NCBI RefSeq assembly: GCF_030052815.1
Contig: NC_079498.1
Coordinates: forward strand, 79,036,992 to 79,100,991
Reading direction: 5' to 3'
Source of the DNA: Hevea brasiliensis
Taxonomy: Eukaryota; Streptophyta; Magnoliopsida; Malpighiales; Euphorbiaceae
Length of the DNA: 64,000 nucleotides
In this document: one piece after another, positions 43,295 to 54,972 of the stretch
Layout of the letters: each line of letters starts with the position of its first letter
Numbering within the stretch: position 1 is the first letter of the stretch
Notes under the pieces: generated by a model
What the model was told of the DNA's origin: nothing
What the model saw: only the letters and a program-made list of their open reading frames with translations
The model's database searches: none
Made by a program: the position numbers and the translations under genes

Positions 43295-43920
43295 CTAAAT
43301 GTGACACCCCTTACCCGTCTATAGTATAGCCAAGTAAGATATGACACACAGTGTACCAGAATACCCTATTTTATTTCAATCATTTTTATCCTTCCTAATT
43401 TATTTCTTTCATAGTTATGAAGTATAATTCGTGAAATATCATTCATTTAAGTCATTTATTGAAATCATAAATTTATTTGAGGTTTCGCAAATTTTATAGA
43501 AAATCTGACAGAGTACCGGCTAAAAATGGAGAAAACAGTTCTTCGGAACCTGAGAAAAACACTTCCAAAATTCTCAATCAATCCCAAACTCCATTTCATC
43601 AACAAAATCTCAATATTTCTCAAATATACTCCCAATTCTCATTCATTCATTTCATAGGATATTCATGTACAAATCATAAATAAATATTCACTTTTTCATT
43701 TATAAACATAATTTTCACTATTTACATTGATAACAAAATACATTACATGAGTCTCAATTTCATATGAGAAAATAAAAGTTAATTACAAAATACCCAAAAT
43801 GAAACCTAGTGTCCTACCAATGCACTGATGTCGATGAAGTGACATGGATACTATGCAGATCTGCAGAAGGTCTCACCCAGTCTGTAGTCTACTGGGCTCT
43901 TGGTCGGTCTCTCCAGAACC

Positions 43921-43966
43921 TACGCGTAGCAAAAGCAACGCGCTAAGTAATAATGCTTAGTGGTGC
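43921..43966 (-). other. Twin hairpin of the G1 5' LTR
   Basis: The same stems as at 24918-24963. Confidence 0.7.
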
Positions 43967-44701
43967 CAATAATAAAATAAAAAGAAATAACAGAAAATAA
44001 ATATACAGTGCATATTCTGATGTCTTATGCAAACAATTTTTCGATCATTATTGGAAATCTTATTTATTTTGTAGTTGTTATATTCATAATTTCATTAAAT
44101 TTATCCACTTTCATTTTTGGTTGCCCAAGTAACCTATACTGGATGATTGGACTGGATAAACGGGTAAACTGGCACTAGGTATCAAGTACCTCGGACCGTC
44201 ACACCATCGGTCACATATGTATCTCCCGGTGTGCAACAGAACAGCTAATAAGCTGTAATAACATTAGGCACAAAGCCAAGTATCAACATAATGACAGAAT
44301 GGCTAAAAGCCATGAAATCACAGAATGGCATAATGCCATGTGCAGTACTGCTAACTGAACCCTATTAGCATGCCAACCTATCCAAACCAATCTTGCTATG
44401 TGTACTAGGGCATGTTACACTTTTAAACTTTACAATTCTTGAAATTTAAGTTTAGGTGTTACTATTCATTTCATTGGTCAACTAAAATGTTGACTTTTGC
44501 ATAGATAATATGTACATTGGTTCTAATACTCCCAACATATCACATTTTGCATTCTAAAGTTGTTGGTATTGGTTGCCAATATCATTTCTAAACTTAATAT
44601 TAGTTGTTCAAAATTTTTAGATTTCAAGTCTTGTGTTTACTGTTCCATTGGTCATTTTTACAGTAGGAATTTGGCAAAGTTGTCTTCATAAAAGTTGTTT
44701 C

Positions 44702-46809
44702 TGAAGGAACGGAAGCGTGAAAAACACAAGTTTATACCATTGAATTCAAAAATTTCCACCTAGGGTCACATGCATCATGCAAGATTTATTTTTATCTATT
44801 TGATTTCAATGATAAACAACATATTAAAACTCTTTTAATATGTTTTTGGATCTTTATTTGCCATTTAAGATTTTAAAATTAATCAGATTAATTTTAGAAC
44901 CCTAGATTAAATCAAGAACGATTACACTAACCTCTTGATGTATTGCAGCGTGTCTGCGCCTTTGAGATTCGTCTTCAGGATGCCAGATGTTGTCCCTCTA
45001 GCTTGTCCACACCAAGAACACCTATGGCAGCCCTTGAACAGCTTCTAAAGCTTTTTCTATTAATTAGAAATTCAAGTTCTGCCTTTTAAGAGATTAGAGA
45101 TGTAAACAGGACACTAGAAATAATTTCTAGCGTTCTTAATTCAAGAGATTGATGGCTAATCTCTTTGAATTGATGAGAGATGAAGAAGAATAGATGAAAA
45201 CCCTCAAAGTGGCGTGACAAAGGAGAGGAGTGGCTGCTGGTTATTTTTTCTTTTCATAACCACACTTAAATAGCTAGGTTAACACATTAAACCCTTGCCA
45301 CATGTCACTCTTTGATTAGCTCTAGGTTTAAGTGACCCAATCACATTGTGCCAAGTGTCAAACCTATATTTAATCTTGATTTTAATCATCTTACATGATT
45401 AAAAAACATTTGGCAAGCTTATGTGTAATCCCATGTGTCACCATCTCATGGTGCCACGTGTCACAATGTGAAATGACCAAAATGCCCCTGTGTCTTAATT
45501 TTGAGTTCTTAACCCAAAATAATTATTTTCTTCTTCTAATTAATTTATATCATATATAAATTAATTAATTAATCTCTATTAATTAATTTCTCATTAATTA
45601 AATTCATATTTAAACACTTTAAATATAAATTTAACTTATACTATACATCCAATAATCTAAATTTGGTTTCAAGTCATGCTAGGGACTTTGCAATTTAATT
45701 GCAAACCAAACCTATTTAATTAATCAATTAAACTCTTTAATTAATTAATTAAATCATATTTAAATAGGTGATAACTTGTGTATGTGTGTGACTTACTAGG
45801 CTCATCACTAATTGGCAATGAGACATGATATCAACTCTTAATATCATCAGAACTCTTTCTTACCATAAATGATTTCTCTAAATCATTTTATGCACCTCAT
45901 TGACCATGGTTAACACCTAGCATAGCATGTCATGGCCACCTAATTAGTAATAAGGTTTACCGTAAATGAACCTATAATCATATGTTACCATGCACTAGAA
46001 TCTCTCTGTTATAAAATCCCAACTCAAGCTGGAGCCATGGTTTATGTCAAACTCCATTTGCTATGAATATTATGTTCTCTTTTAATTCCAGTTCTTGATT
46101 AAAAGGATTTTTCTCATCAGAAACTCTTTTCTGAATAAATCTATATGTCCTGGCCAGGAACTTGAAATATCAAGAACAATTAAATGAACATAGGATTTTA
46201 TCTCTATTTACTTAGGGGAACAGATTCCATTTTGATCAACACCTACCTCCATATATAACTAGTAGGAGCCAACACATGCCCATATACCCATACATAGTAC
46301 AAGTATGAAAGCAGTATCAAACTCAAACTACCTATATATAAGATAACTGTGCTATCTCAGGTCTAAAGATTATATGCACTGATATGATTTATGACAAAAC
46401 ATTGACAAGAGTAAACTCCATGTGCTTGTCATAAGTGTCACTGGTTCGGCCTACTTATCATTTATAAGTGCCTATCATGTTTGTTATATGGCATGAGACT
46501 CACCATTCCATCTTATTTATATCTCATATAAATAACTTGGGAACAAACATGAATACTATCTTTCTGGATAAGTCATGTCCTTATTATGAAGTATCCTCGA
46601 TTGTGAACCTATTTATGATACTTTGTGCTAGAAATATTGTCACTCATATTCTTAACAACTTAAGAATAATATTTCTAACAAAATATCAATGGACCTTTTC
46701 TATTACAGATAAATATATTATGTAAACGGAAAAGTGGAAATGCCTTTTATTAATAAAAATATGTACAAGATACATACTAAATGATATGCTCTAGGGCATA
46801 CTACTAACA
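44702..46809 (-). mobile_element. Solo copia LTR in the G1 5' LTR
   Basis: Plus strand from TGAAGGAACGGAAGCGTG to CTCTAGGGCATACTACTAACA, 2108 bp, the reverse of the LTRs at 31861 and 39725. Flanks GTTTC (44697-44701 and 46810-46814) form a perfect TSD. The G1 3' LTR has the unfilled site near 25691 (GTTGTTCCTCATTG). No internal copia sequence remains, so it arose by LTR-LTR recombination. Confidence 0.93.
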
Positions 46810-48360
46810 GTTTCTCATTGTGTCTAGTTACATTTTTTTTTTGAATCACTCCATTTTCAGTTTTGTAGCTCAATTTATGGCCTAAATACCATAATTGGCC
46901 AGATTGCAAACTTTCTAGATTTTACGGGTGACCAAATCTCTGATATTTTTGTGCGGATTGCAGTCACTTTTGAACATGTTATGGTCAAAATTTGGGTTAG
47001 GTTTCTTCATGAAAGTTGTAGGTCTATATCTCAGCTTTCTACTAGTAAAATTTCATGTCAATTGGATCTTTCTACACTGAGTTATGACCATATGAATAAA
47101 TACTATTCATTTGGTCATTTTGCCCAGGCAGAATGCAGGTCACCCGGATTAGGGCAATTTTTAGGTCAACTTGGTTTGGTTTTTTAGGCAGGGTTTCTAT
47201 ACCAAAGTTGTGCCATTATGTATCTAGTTTCATGTCCAATTGGCCTTGCACTAATTAAACCTGTACAACTCCAGTTATTGCTGCCCAAACCTGCTGAACT
47301 ATGCTCAGTCCTGCAGGTTAACCAAGGCAGCAAAACTAACTTCAATTCCCACTAAACAAATCACTTTATTTCCTAATCACACATAGCCAAATGGTCACTA
47401 ATTGACCATTAGAACTTTCTTTCACCAATACGTGAACAAAATCTCAAATTTGTGCCCCAAACCCTAAATCTCAATTCTAGGTTCACCCAACACTTATCAA
47501 ATTAAGCAAACTAATCAATTTCCAATTTATGTTTACACATAAATCACCATTTATAAGCCTTTCAAAATCATCAAAACTATCAAACTACCATTCCCATAAA
47601 GCTGGTCAAAAATCAAATTCTTCATTCATGCATCATTTATATCATTTTTCATGAATTTCACCTTCATTCAACTTAGTTTACACATATGAAAAAGAAAAGA
47701 AGTAAAAGTGAGGCACTAATCTCTTTGGGCAGAATTTTCCCCAAGCTTAAACTTCACTTTTCTTGATTTTCTTGGCTACCAAACACCTTCCCAAGAGGTA
47801 AGGACAATTTTTAATGAAGAGAACTTAGGGTTTAGTGGTGAGAATTCAAGGTTTGGAAGAGAGAAAATGAAAGGAATTTTAATGGATGGAGAGATGTGTC
47901 ACGGCTGGAAATGGGAAGAAGAAGGAATCTATTTTTTTTTCATTTTCTGCACATTTTATTCATTTTAAATGGGTTAAGGACATGTGTCATAATGTGATTG
48001 GTCATTGGAGTTTCAATGACATCATAATGATGTCAAAATTCCCATTAAATCCATTTTCTTTCCTTTTTTTTCTACTTATTTTCAATTTAAATTTTAGCAA
48101 TATTTATTTATATTTTATGTCATAATAATTATTTACTTAACTGGACAAGTTGGCCAAAAATTATCTCTGAAGATGAAATGACCAAAATGCCCTCTGTTTG
48201 GCTTATTGAGCCAAAATCGTCTATACCGATTGAAAAATTTTTCTAAGCATTTTCTTAGTATTCTAATGTCATAGAAACCTCAATGACCCTTCTCTGTTAT
48301 CCCAAAAATTATTTTATGAATTTTTTCTTGGGTCTAGGGCTTCTAGTTGCGAGAACCGCA

Positions 48361-48407
48361 ACTTCCCACTTGGTTACCCATCGCTAGGGAACCGGCTCAT
48401 TTAACTT
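48361..48407 (-). promoter_or_regulatory. 5S-promoter-like block in the G1 5' LTR
   Basis: Minus strand: AAGTTAAATGAGCCGG, GCGATGGGTAACC, GTGGGAAGT, as in the 3' LTR. Confidence 0.55.
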
Positions 48408-48580
48408 GATTGTATTTTATTTCTAAAATTTTTCCTAAATTTTTCTTATTAATATTTAAGTTAATTATGGTTCCTCACTTTAGTTTAAATATTTTTCGGA
48501 TGTTCTAGCTGTTCGGACCGACATTGGTCACCGAAATAGTAGAATGTACGGAGTTGCTATAGGGAGGGTGTTATAATGAG

Positions 48581-49459
48581 TACTCATATAATTGCTAGCT
48601 ATGTTATTCCTCACTAGCCATTGGCTTTTGGGACGAATTAGACTTTAGAAACATGATTAAGCTGTGTGTGTGATTTATTGATATTTATTGTGATATTGTG
48701 AAATGGAGTTTAATTCTTTATGACATTCACTGTCTTTTGAATTCAACTATGATTTTAAGTATCCACAGTTCATATGATTTATGGTTTTAAATTGCATTTT
48801 CTTAATGTTGTGCACTACTGAGACATTGGCTCAGCGATAGCTTTTTCATTGCTGTCGCAAGTAGACAGACAGACAGACGGAGCAGTAGAGTAGGCTACTT
48901 GTGCTACATTTTGGGATTTCGCTGGGTATATTGAGTATACCATATTCTGTAATTTTTGTTGTAATATATGTGCATTGTATGTATATATTGTACTTGGTCT
49001 TGAGCAGTTGTAAACTAAAATTGTAAATTATTTTGGCCTGTAAAAATATTGTGACATATTTCTCTTATCTCAGCTTTTGGAAACACTAGAAAATTAATGT
49101 TGAATTGAGTTGACAAATGTTGAGAAATTTATTGTGTTGAACTATTATTGGAGTTAGGATTGAACAAATTTATTGGAAGTGCTTTTTACAGGTTTTTGAA
49201 GAACTATTTATTCAAAATATAGATGGCACTTTGCCAAAAGTTTTACAGAAATTATTGATACTCAGAATTATTATTTGGTTTCACTTCAGTTAAAAATATT
49301 TTAACACCTGTCAAAAGTGCTCACCACTGTAAAAATAAATAAGTAAAGGTTTAAAATCCCTTGTAGTGTATTTAATGAGTTATCAGTAGATGAAGTTTGG
49401 TAATTCATTAGGTATACTACGGGATCATGTCATGCCTTACAGAGGGGTAGGGTGTGACA
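48581..49459 (+). repeat. X 5' LTR, second part
   Basis: Resumes with TACTCATATAATTGCTAGC after the G1 TSD and ends GGGGTAGGGTGTGACA. Contains the twin hairpin and a conserved TTTTTACAGGTTTTTGAAGA near 49185. Confidence 0.88.
48811..48858 (+). other. Twin hairpin of the X LTR
   Basis: Hairpin 1: CTGAG with CTCAG around ACATTGG. Hairpin 2: GCGATAGC with GCTGTCGC, one wobble pair. Confidence 0.7.
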
Positions 49460-49467
49460 TATTTAAG

Positions 49468-49479
49468 TGGTATCAGAGC
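49468..49479 (+). other. X primer-binding site
   Basis: TGGTATCAGAGC, eight bases after the LTR end. Confidence 0.9.
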
Positions 49480-49650
49480 TAGGTTTTAAATTTTGTTTTG
49501 ACCTATAATTTGAATATTCTTTTCTTTTATTGTACAACTGCTCAATGTCATTGTTTGATACATACAGTACATTACATTATAAATATGCACTAACGGGAGG
49601 AAATCTCCTTGTGTTATTTGTTTAGGAGGTATAATATTCTCAAATTGACT

Positions 49651-49972
49651 ATGGAAGCAGGGGATCGTTCAGTCAATCAATCAATAGAGGCTGAGGTACA
49701 AGGGGAAGCCCCAGCCCTTCATAATGTGAGTGGATTAGCTGTACCAGCCCCCTCAGTACCGCAGTTCCCTGCTCAGTTTGCTCAGCAGATGGCTGCAATG
49801 TTCCAACAGATGGCTGGTAACATGCCTACTCAAGCCCCACTACAGACACCAGTGGTACAACCACAGTCTTCAGCTAGGCAGTATGACAAGCTGATTAAAT
49901 ATGGGGCTACTGAGTTCAAAGGGACAGTAGATCCACTAGAGGCAGAACAATGGTTGGAGAGAATGGATAGGG
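49651..49972 (+). pseudogene. X gag, N-terminal part
   Basis: MEAGDRSVNQSIEAEVQGEA then a Gln- and Met-rich stretch (QQMAAMFQQMAGNMP) and the start of the gag domain YDKLIKYGATEFKGTVDP, EQWLERMDRV. The frame is open and is cut after RV by solo LTR-A2. The G4 and G5 gag N-termini match it but lack the domain that follows. The start is chosen because MEAGD/MEEGD/MEEKD is shared by three copies; the upstream in-frame Met at 49609 is not. Confidence 0.85.
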
Positions 49973-50148
49973 TGTAACACCCCTATGTTTGGTAGTGCGT
50001 TCTACTGCTCCGGCGACCAGTGTCTGTCCGGACAGCTAGAATGCCTAGAACTATATTTAAATATTAGTGAGGAGACATAGAATAATGAAATACAAGAAAA
50101 GAAAAGACAAGAAAAACAAAGGAAAAATATTAGCAATGAAATGTAACC

Positions 50149-50197
50149 AAGTTAAATGAGACGAGAAGCCTAGCGATGGGTGACTGCACTGGGAAGT
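50149..50197 (+). promoter_or_regulatory. 5S-promoter-like block in LTR-A2
   Basis: AAGTTAAATGAGACGAG, GCGATGGGTGACTGCACT, GGGAAGT. One change in the middle block. Confidence 0.55.
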
Positions 50198-52869
50198 TGC
50201 GGCGTGGACCGTTGACTAGCCCTGGACCGCGGGGAACCCTGGAAAATATTTTTAAGACTTAAATAGACATCTATTAAAGTATAAATACCATTAGAAATAT
50301 CAAAGAAAAATTAATTAATTAGTACAAAGAAAAAGTGAGAAATCGAGAAAACGATAAAACTCGGTATTACCGAAAAATCTGGCATGCAACCTGAACAGGG
50401 GCATTGTGGTCATTTGACACCCCGAGTTGTCTTTTGACCTAAATGTCCATTAAAAATACATGATATTACACTTGGAAAATATCAGGAAAAATTAAATTGG
50501 TGGTACCTAATATAAATAACAAAAGATAGGAGCTTAATGTAGGAATAAGGAAACTTAAGAATAAACAAACATTTATTTCTCACTTAGTGCTCCACTCACA
50601 CCTAAAGTGGACCACTAAACCTTCATTTGGACAATAGAAATTCATCTTCCTCAAACTTCCAAAGAACCAGCTGAAAATGGTGAAGAAGAAACCTCCATTG
50701 CCGTCCCACCTTGAAGCTTCATTCTCCCATGATCCAAGCCTATTTCCTTGCACTTTCCTTCACTAAAATTGCTCTACACCACTTGGGCAGTAGATAAGCA
50801 GCAAGAAGATCAAGTTTTGGTGAAGTTTTGAAGAGTTTCAAAAGTGGTAAGTAGGTATTTTTGATGCTTGCTTCATTAAAGTTTGTGTGGGTATTATGGG
50901 TAGTTGAATTGTGGAAGGATTTTTGAAGTTTGATGAGTTAAGGGAGAGGTATATTTTGGGCAGCCATGGAACTTCAATAAGGGCAGTTTATCTTTGCATG
51001 TGAATGGTAGATTAAAGTGTTGATGAAGTGTTTATGTATGTAGGAATAAATTGGGTGATGTATTCTAAATGTATATGTGAATGTGCACTTGACTTTGGAA
51101 GCTTGGAAAGCTAATTGAAGAAGATTACAATTCGGCAATTTGAAGTGTGGACCAAAAAAATGTTGTTTCATGGTTTGGTTTATGGAATTTTATTTTTGAA
51201 TTATGGTGCTTGTTATGGCAGCTTGTATATGTGTATAAGGGTTTGAATGTGGAAATGTAAATGAGCTTTTCATGTGGTTAAATTGTTTGTAATTTGGACT
51301 TGGTAAATTCTGTACTATAATGTGCATATTGAGTGTGGTTACAAGCTGCCAGAATGACCAAAAATGTGTTATGAAATGTGTTAATGGTAAGGTACAAAAC
51401 ATAAATGACATGGAAGAGTTAACTTGGTAGGCATAGGATGTGTATTTGATGAGTGATGAACAATGAATAGCAGGGCAGTGTGTGTTTTGGCTTAGAACCT
51501 TAAGTGTGTGGCTCCAATTGGTATGAGACCAATTGGAGGTGAAACTAGGTACAAAAAGTGCCAACTTTCATGAAGGAAGCTTACCAAAATTCTGCTTGGA
51601 AGGTAACTTGAAAAATGACCAAATCCGGATTAGTGTATTTAAAGCCTGAAAATTGACCATTTGGGTAGTAGTTAGTGTTTTGGCCATAACTCACTCAAAA
51701 CAGGTCCAATTGACCTGAAATTTTTACCATGAATAGTTGAGACATATATCTACAAGTCTTATGAAGACACCAAAGCCTAGAAATGATCATAAGCAAGTCA
51801 AATAGCTTGCACAAGTTTGGGTCCAAAAACTAGCCGAACCAAAAGTGACCTAAAAATGACCTAAAATGACCATTTTGGTACATTCTGACCAGCAATAGTA
51901 AAATGACCATAACTTGGTCTAGTAATCTCAGAATGACCTTAAATTTTGCCCCGCTTACAATAAGACATAGACCTACAAGTTTGTAGCTTTGATCGAAACC
52001 CAAAAACCGAGGAAACTAGGTCATCCGGCTAGATCAAATTAGTATACCGAAATCCGGCAAATTGTAATAAAGTGCAATATACATGGAAATGAATTTGGTA
52101 ACATGTACCAACACTAAAAGGCTATAAAATGTGACATATTGGTAACATTAGAATTGACTCACTTAGAGTGCATCAAGGGTCAACATTATAGGTTGACTAA
52201 TGAAATGAATTAAAGGGAATAGTACCAAGAAAATTTAAATATTGGATTTTATTATTAGAAACAAATTCATTGAGTACTAAAACACTTTAAATTGTGTGTT
52301 TCAGTTGAAAAGGATATTGAGAAGCATAAGGAACACTGAGTCAGGGCCAAGAGGCATATATCAGAGGTTTGTGCACAATAGTTATTTCTTTTGAATTTTT
52401 CAATTGAAATAAATTATGATTATTTGTATGTTATTGTTTTAAATTGTGTTTGTGTACAATAATTTTGATTTCTTATTTTTCTACTTAAAAATTTATTTGA
52501 ACATTATAATTTTAAATTGTGTCTGTGCACAATACTTTTTATATTCACTGCTTTTACTATAAATAATTTTTTATTGTTTTGGCTTTGAGAATCTTATTTG
52601 GAAATTATTGTGTTGCCCACTTTGTAAATGGAAAATTTGAGATAAAATGTGATTTGGGAATTGTATGAAATATTGTGATTTGGAATTGTTTTGATTCACA
52701 TTTGGCATGACACTGTTATTATATTCCTCCCTCTTTGACTTGTCAGTCTGAGGTGAGTGTGGATGAGTTCTCATTATCTAGCTAGCTTCCTCCCTCATTG
52801 ATTTCGATTATTGGGGTGAGTGTGCCTTGTCGTGATGTACACACGGCATGTTTGGAAAAATTTGTGTCA

Positions 52870-53290
52870 TGGCCTAAATTGTGTTATTGATTGGCAAAAC
52901 TGTGTTATTCAGTTATTTGATCAAATGGTGTTATTAATTGGCAACACTTTATTATTCAGTTATTTGATCAAATGGTGTTATTGATTGGCAAAACTGTATT
53001 ATTCAGTTATTTGATCAAATGGTGCTATTGATTGGCAAAACTGTATTATTCAGTTATTTGATCAAATTGTGTTATTGATTGGCAAAACTGTATTATTCAG
53101 TTATTTGATCAAATGGTGTTATTGATTGGCTAAAATGTATTATTCAGTTATTGATTGGCTAAACTGTATTATTCAGTTATTTGATCAAATGGTGTTATTG
53201 ATTGGCAAAAATGTATTATTCAGTTATTTGATCAAATGGTATTATTGATTGGCAAAACTGTGTTATTCAGTTATTTGATCAAATTTGTGT
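52870..53290 (+). repeat. 47-bp tandem repeat in LTR-A2
   Basis: About eight copies, some shortened, of TATTGATTGGCAAAACTGTA, TTATTCAGTTATTTGATCAA, ATGGTGT. LTR-A has roughly one copy at the matching place (13570-13620, TTGGCAACACTGTGTTCTTA), so the array grew in this copy. Confidence 0.9.
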
Positions 53291-53387
53291 TATATGAACT
53301 TTGTAAATTGTGAAATGGAATTGTGAATAATTTGATTTGTGAATTGTCAATAAAATATTTATATATCGCATTTCAAATTGTTATTGT

Positions 53388-53435
53388 GCACCACTGAGTA
53401 AATTTTACTCAGCGATAGCTTTTCATTGCTATCGC
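53388..53435 (+). other. Twin hairpin of LTR-A2
   Basis: Hairpin 1: CTGAGTA with TACTCAG. Hairpin 2: GCGATAGC with GCTATCGC, a perfect 8-bp stem where LTR-A has a G-T wobble. Confidence 0.75.
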
Positions 53436-54062
53436 AGGTAAACAGACTGACAGGGCAGCAGACTAGGCTACTAATGCTATATTGAGAGTTCATCGAGTAT
53501 ATTGAGTATACCATATTTTGCATTTTGTATTGTAATGTATGTTCACTGTAAGTATATAGTGTTCTTGGTTTTGAGTAGTTGTAAATTAAAATTGTACATT
53601 GAAGTTGTAAAAATAAATTATAAATTATTTTGGTTGTAATTATTGTGATATATTCCTTTTATTCTAGCTTTTGAAAATACAAAAAAAAAAAAAATTATTG
53701 TGCAATTGAGCTGGCAATTTTGAGAAACATATTGTGTTGATTAAATGTTAGAGTTTGAGATTGAGAAATATATTTGAAGTGCTTTTTACAGGTTTTTGAA
53801 GAACTATTTTATTCAAATTACAGATGGCACTCTGCCAAAATTTTTACAAAAATTATTAATTCTTCAAATGTATTATTTGGTTTCACTTTAGTAAAAGAAA
53901 TTTTTTTATACTTGTCAAAAGTGCTCACCACTGTAAAAAGAAGTAAGAAAAGGTTTAAAATCCCTTGTAGTATATTTAATGGGTTATCAGTAGATGAAGT
54001 TGGTAATTCATTAGGTATACTACAAGATCATGTTATGCCTTACGGAGGGGTAGCGTGTGACA

Positions 54063-54749
54063 GAGGGTGTTCAAGAAACTACACTATACAGAGGAGCTCA
54101 TATTTGAGTATTTAGTGTCACTACTACAGGGGGATGCATATGACTGGTGGAAAACCATTCCTCATAGTTTGGTGGAACCTCCAGTACTAACTTGGGATGA
54201 CTTTCTGTGAGAGTTCAGACAAAAATATGTCCCAGATGCCTATGTGGACCAGAAGCTACAGGAGTTCTTAAGTCTAAAACAGGGAAGTAGGTCAGTGGCA
54301 GAATATGAAAGGGAGTTTTCCCGCCTAAGCCACTATGCAGGAAGTCTCCTTTCTACCAGTAGGGAAAGATGTAAGAGGTTTGAAACCGGCTTGAAGCCTA
54401 GTATTAGATTACAGGTGGTCGGATTCAAACATACTAACTTCTCTGAGCTCATTTCTCAAGCGCTGGAATTAGAAAGAATTGAGTCAGAAGTGGCCCCAGA
54501 GAAAAAGAAATCAGAGAAGACAGAAAAAGAGAAAGAGGGAAAGTCAGTAGATTAGAGTTTCAGTGGTCCTACTGGGAAGAGAAAGAACTTTGGGGGACAC
54601 AACAGGGGTGGTAAAAAGTCTGGTAGGTGAAGATTTTCAGGACAGAGACCTCTTCCATCTGGTCAGCAAACTACCAGAAGTTCCTACCCTCCCCGCCAAT
54701 GTAAAACTTGTGGAAGAAATCATGGTGGGGTATGCTACAAGGCCACAGG
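54063..54749 (+). pseudogene. X gag, second part
   Basis: Resumes the gag domain: FKKLHYTEELIFEYLVSLLQ, GDAYDWWKTI, a TGA stop at 54208-54210 in the phrase WDDFL*EFRQKYVPD (likely CGA to TGA), LSLKQGSRSVAEYEREFSRL, a Lys/Glu-rich stretch to a stop at 54553, a basic linker with further frame changes and the first zinc-binding phrase CKTCGRNHGGVCYKATG (54700-54748), where it ends abruptly at LTR-C'. The second knuckle (CYNCGKHGHFVRDC in G4) is missing. Confidence 0.87.
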
Positions 54750-54925
54750 TGTAACACTCCTATGTTCGGTAGTGCGTTCTTCTGTTTTGGTGACAGTGTC
54801 TGTCCGGACAGCTAGGATGCTTGGAATTATATTTAAATATTAGTGTGGAGATATAAGGTAGTGAAATACAATAGAGGAAAATACAAGAAAAAAATAAAGG
54901 AAAAATAAAAGAGAGAAAATGGAAC

Positions 54926-54972
54926 TAAGCGAAATGACAAAACTGTATCGATGGGTAACCGCACCGGGAAGT
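54926..54972 (+). promoter_or_regulatory. 5S-promoter-like block in LTR-C'
   Basis: AAGCGAAATGACAAAAC (degenerate), TCGATGGGTAACCGCACC, GGGAAGT. Confidence 0.5.

Larger units (their letters stand above)
24296..48575 (-). mobile_element. G1, complete Tekay/Del-like gypsy element
   Basis: Minus-strand element with both LTRs, primer site, gag, pol and polypurine tract, flanked by the perfect TSD ATGAG (24291-24295 and 48576-48580). Joining the flanks restores the X LTR phrase GATGAGTACTCAT, matching GAATGAGTACTCATTAT in LTR-A near 13440. LTRs are 3.17 kb; the inside, without later insertions, is about 5 kb. The long LTRs, the chromodomain-like pol end and the initiator-Met primer fit the Tekay/Del chromovirus clade. 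Coding frames are broken, so it is dead as a coding element. It hosts the Cassandra-U6 composite between gag and protease and a solo copia LTR in its 5' LTR. Confidence 0.9.
43300..48575 (-). repeat. G1 5' LTR, split by a solo copia LTR
   Basis: The plus strand starts TGTGACACCCCTTACCCG and ends GGTGTTATA, like the 3' LTR at 24296. Net length 3163 bp. Confidence 0.9.
49973..54062 (+). mobile_element. Solo LTR-A2 (gypsy) in X gag
   Basis: Starts TGTAACACCCCTATGTTTGG, ends GGTAGCGTGTGACA, 4090 bp. Flanks TAGGG (49968-49972) and GAGGG (54063-54067), a TSD with one change; host coding resumes with VFKKLHYTEE. Very similar to LTR-A, but longer because of a 47-bp tandem repeat (52870-53290). Minus-strand ORFs 50974-51171 and 51190-51564 and plus-strand 53774-54115 have no domain. 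Confidence 0.88.
21650..54749 (+). mobile_element. Element X, gypsy, 3' part missing
   Basis: Plus-strand element whose 5' LTR is in two parts (21650-24295 and 48581-49459) around G1; without G1 it is about 3.5 kb. Then a primer-binding site and gag, itself split by solo LTR-A2. It stops inside gag at 54749 against LTR-C'; no pol, no 3' LTR. The left flank TATAT (21645-21649) has no right partner in view. Confidence 0.8.

Noticed and set aside
52870..53290. CRISPR-like array
   Set aside because: Direct tandem units without distinct spacers, in a plant LTR.
53774..54115. 113-codon ORF over the end of LTR-A2
   Set aside because: It crosses the LTR/gag boundary in a frame different from gag, and the same LTR end elsewhere is not open.
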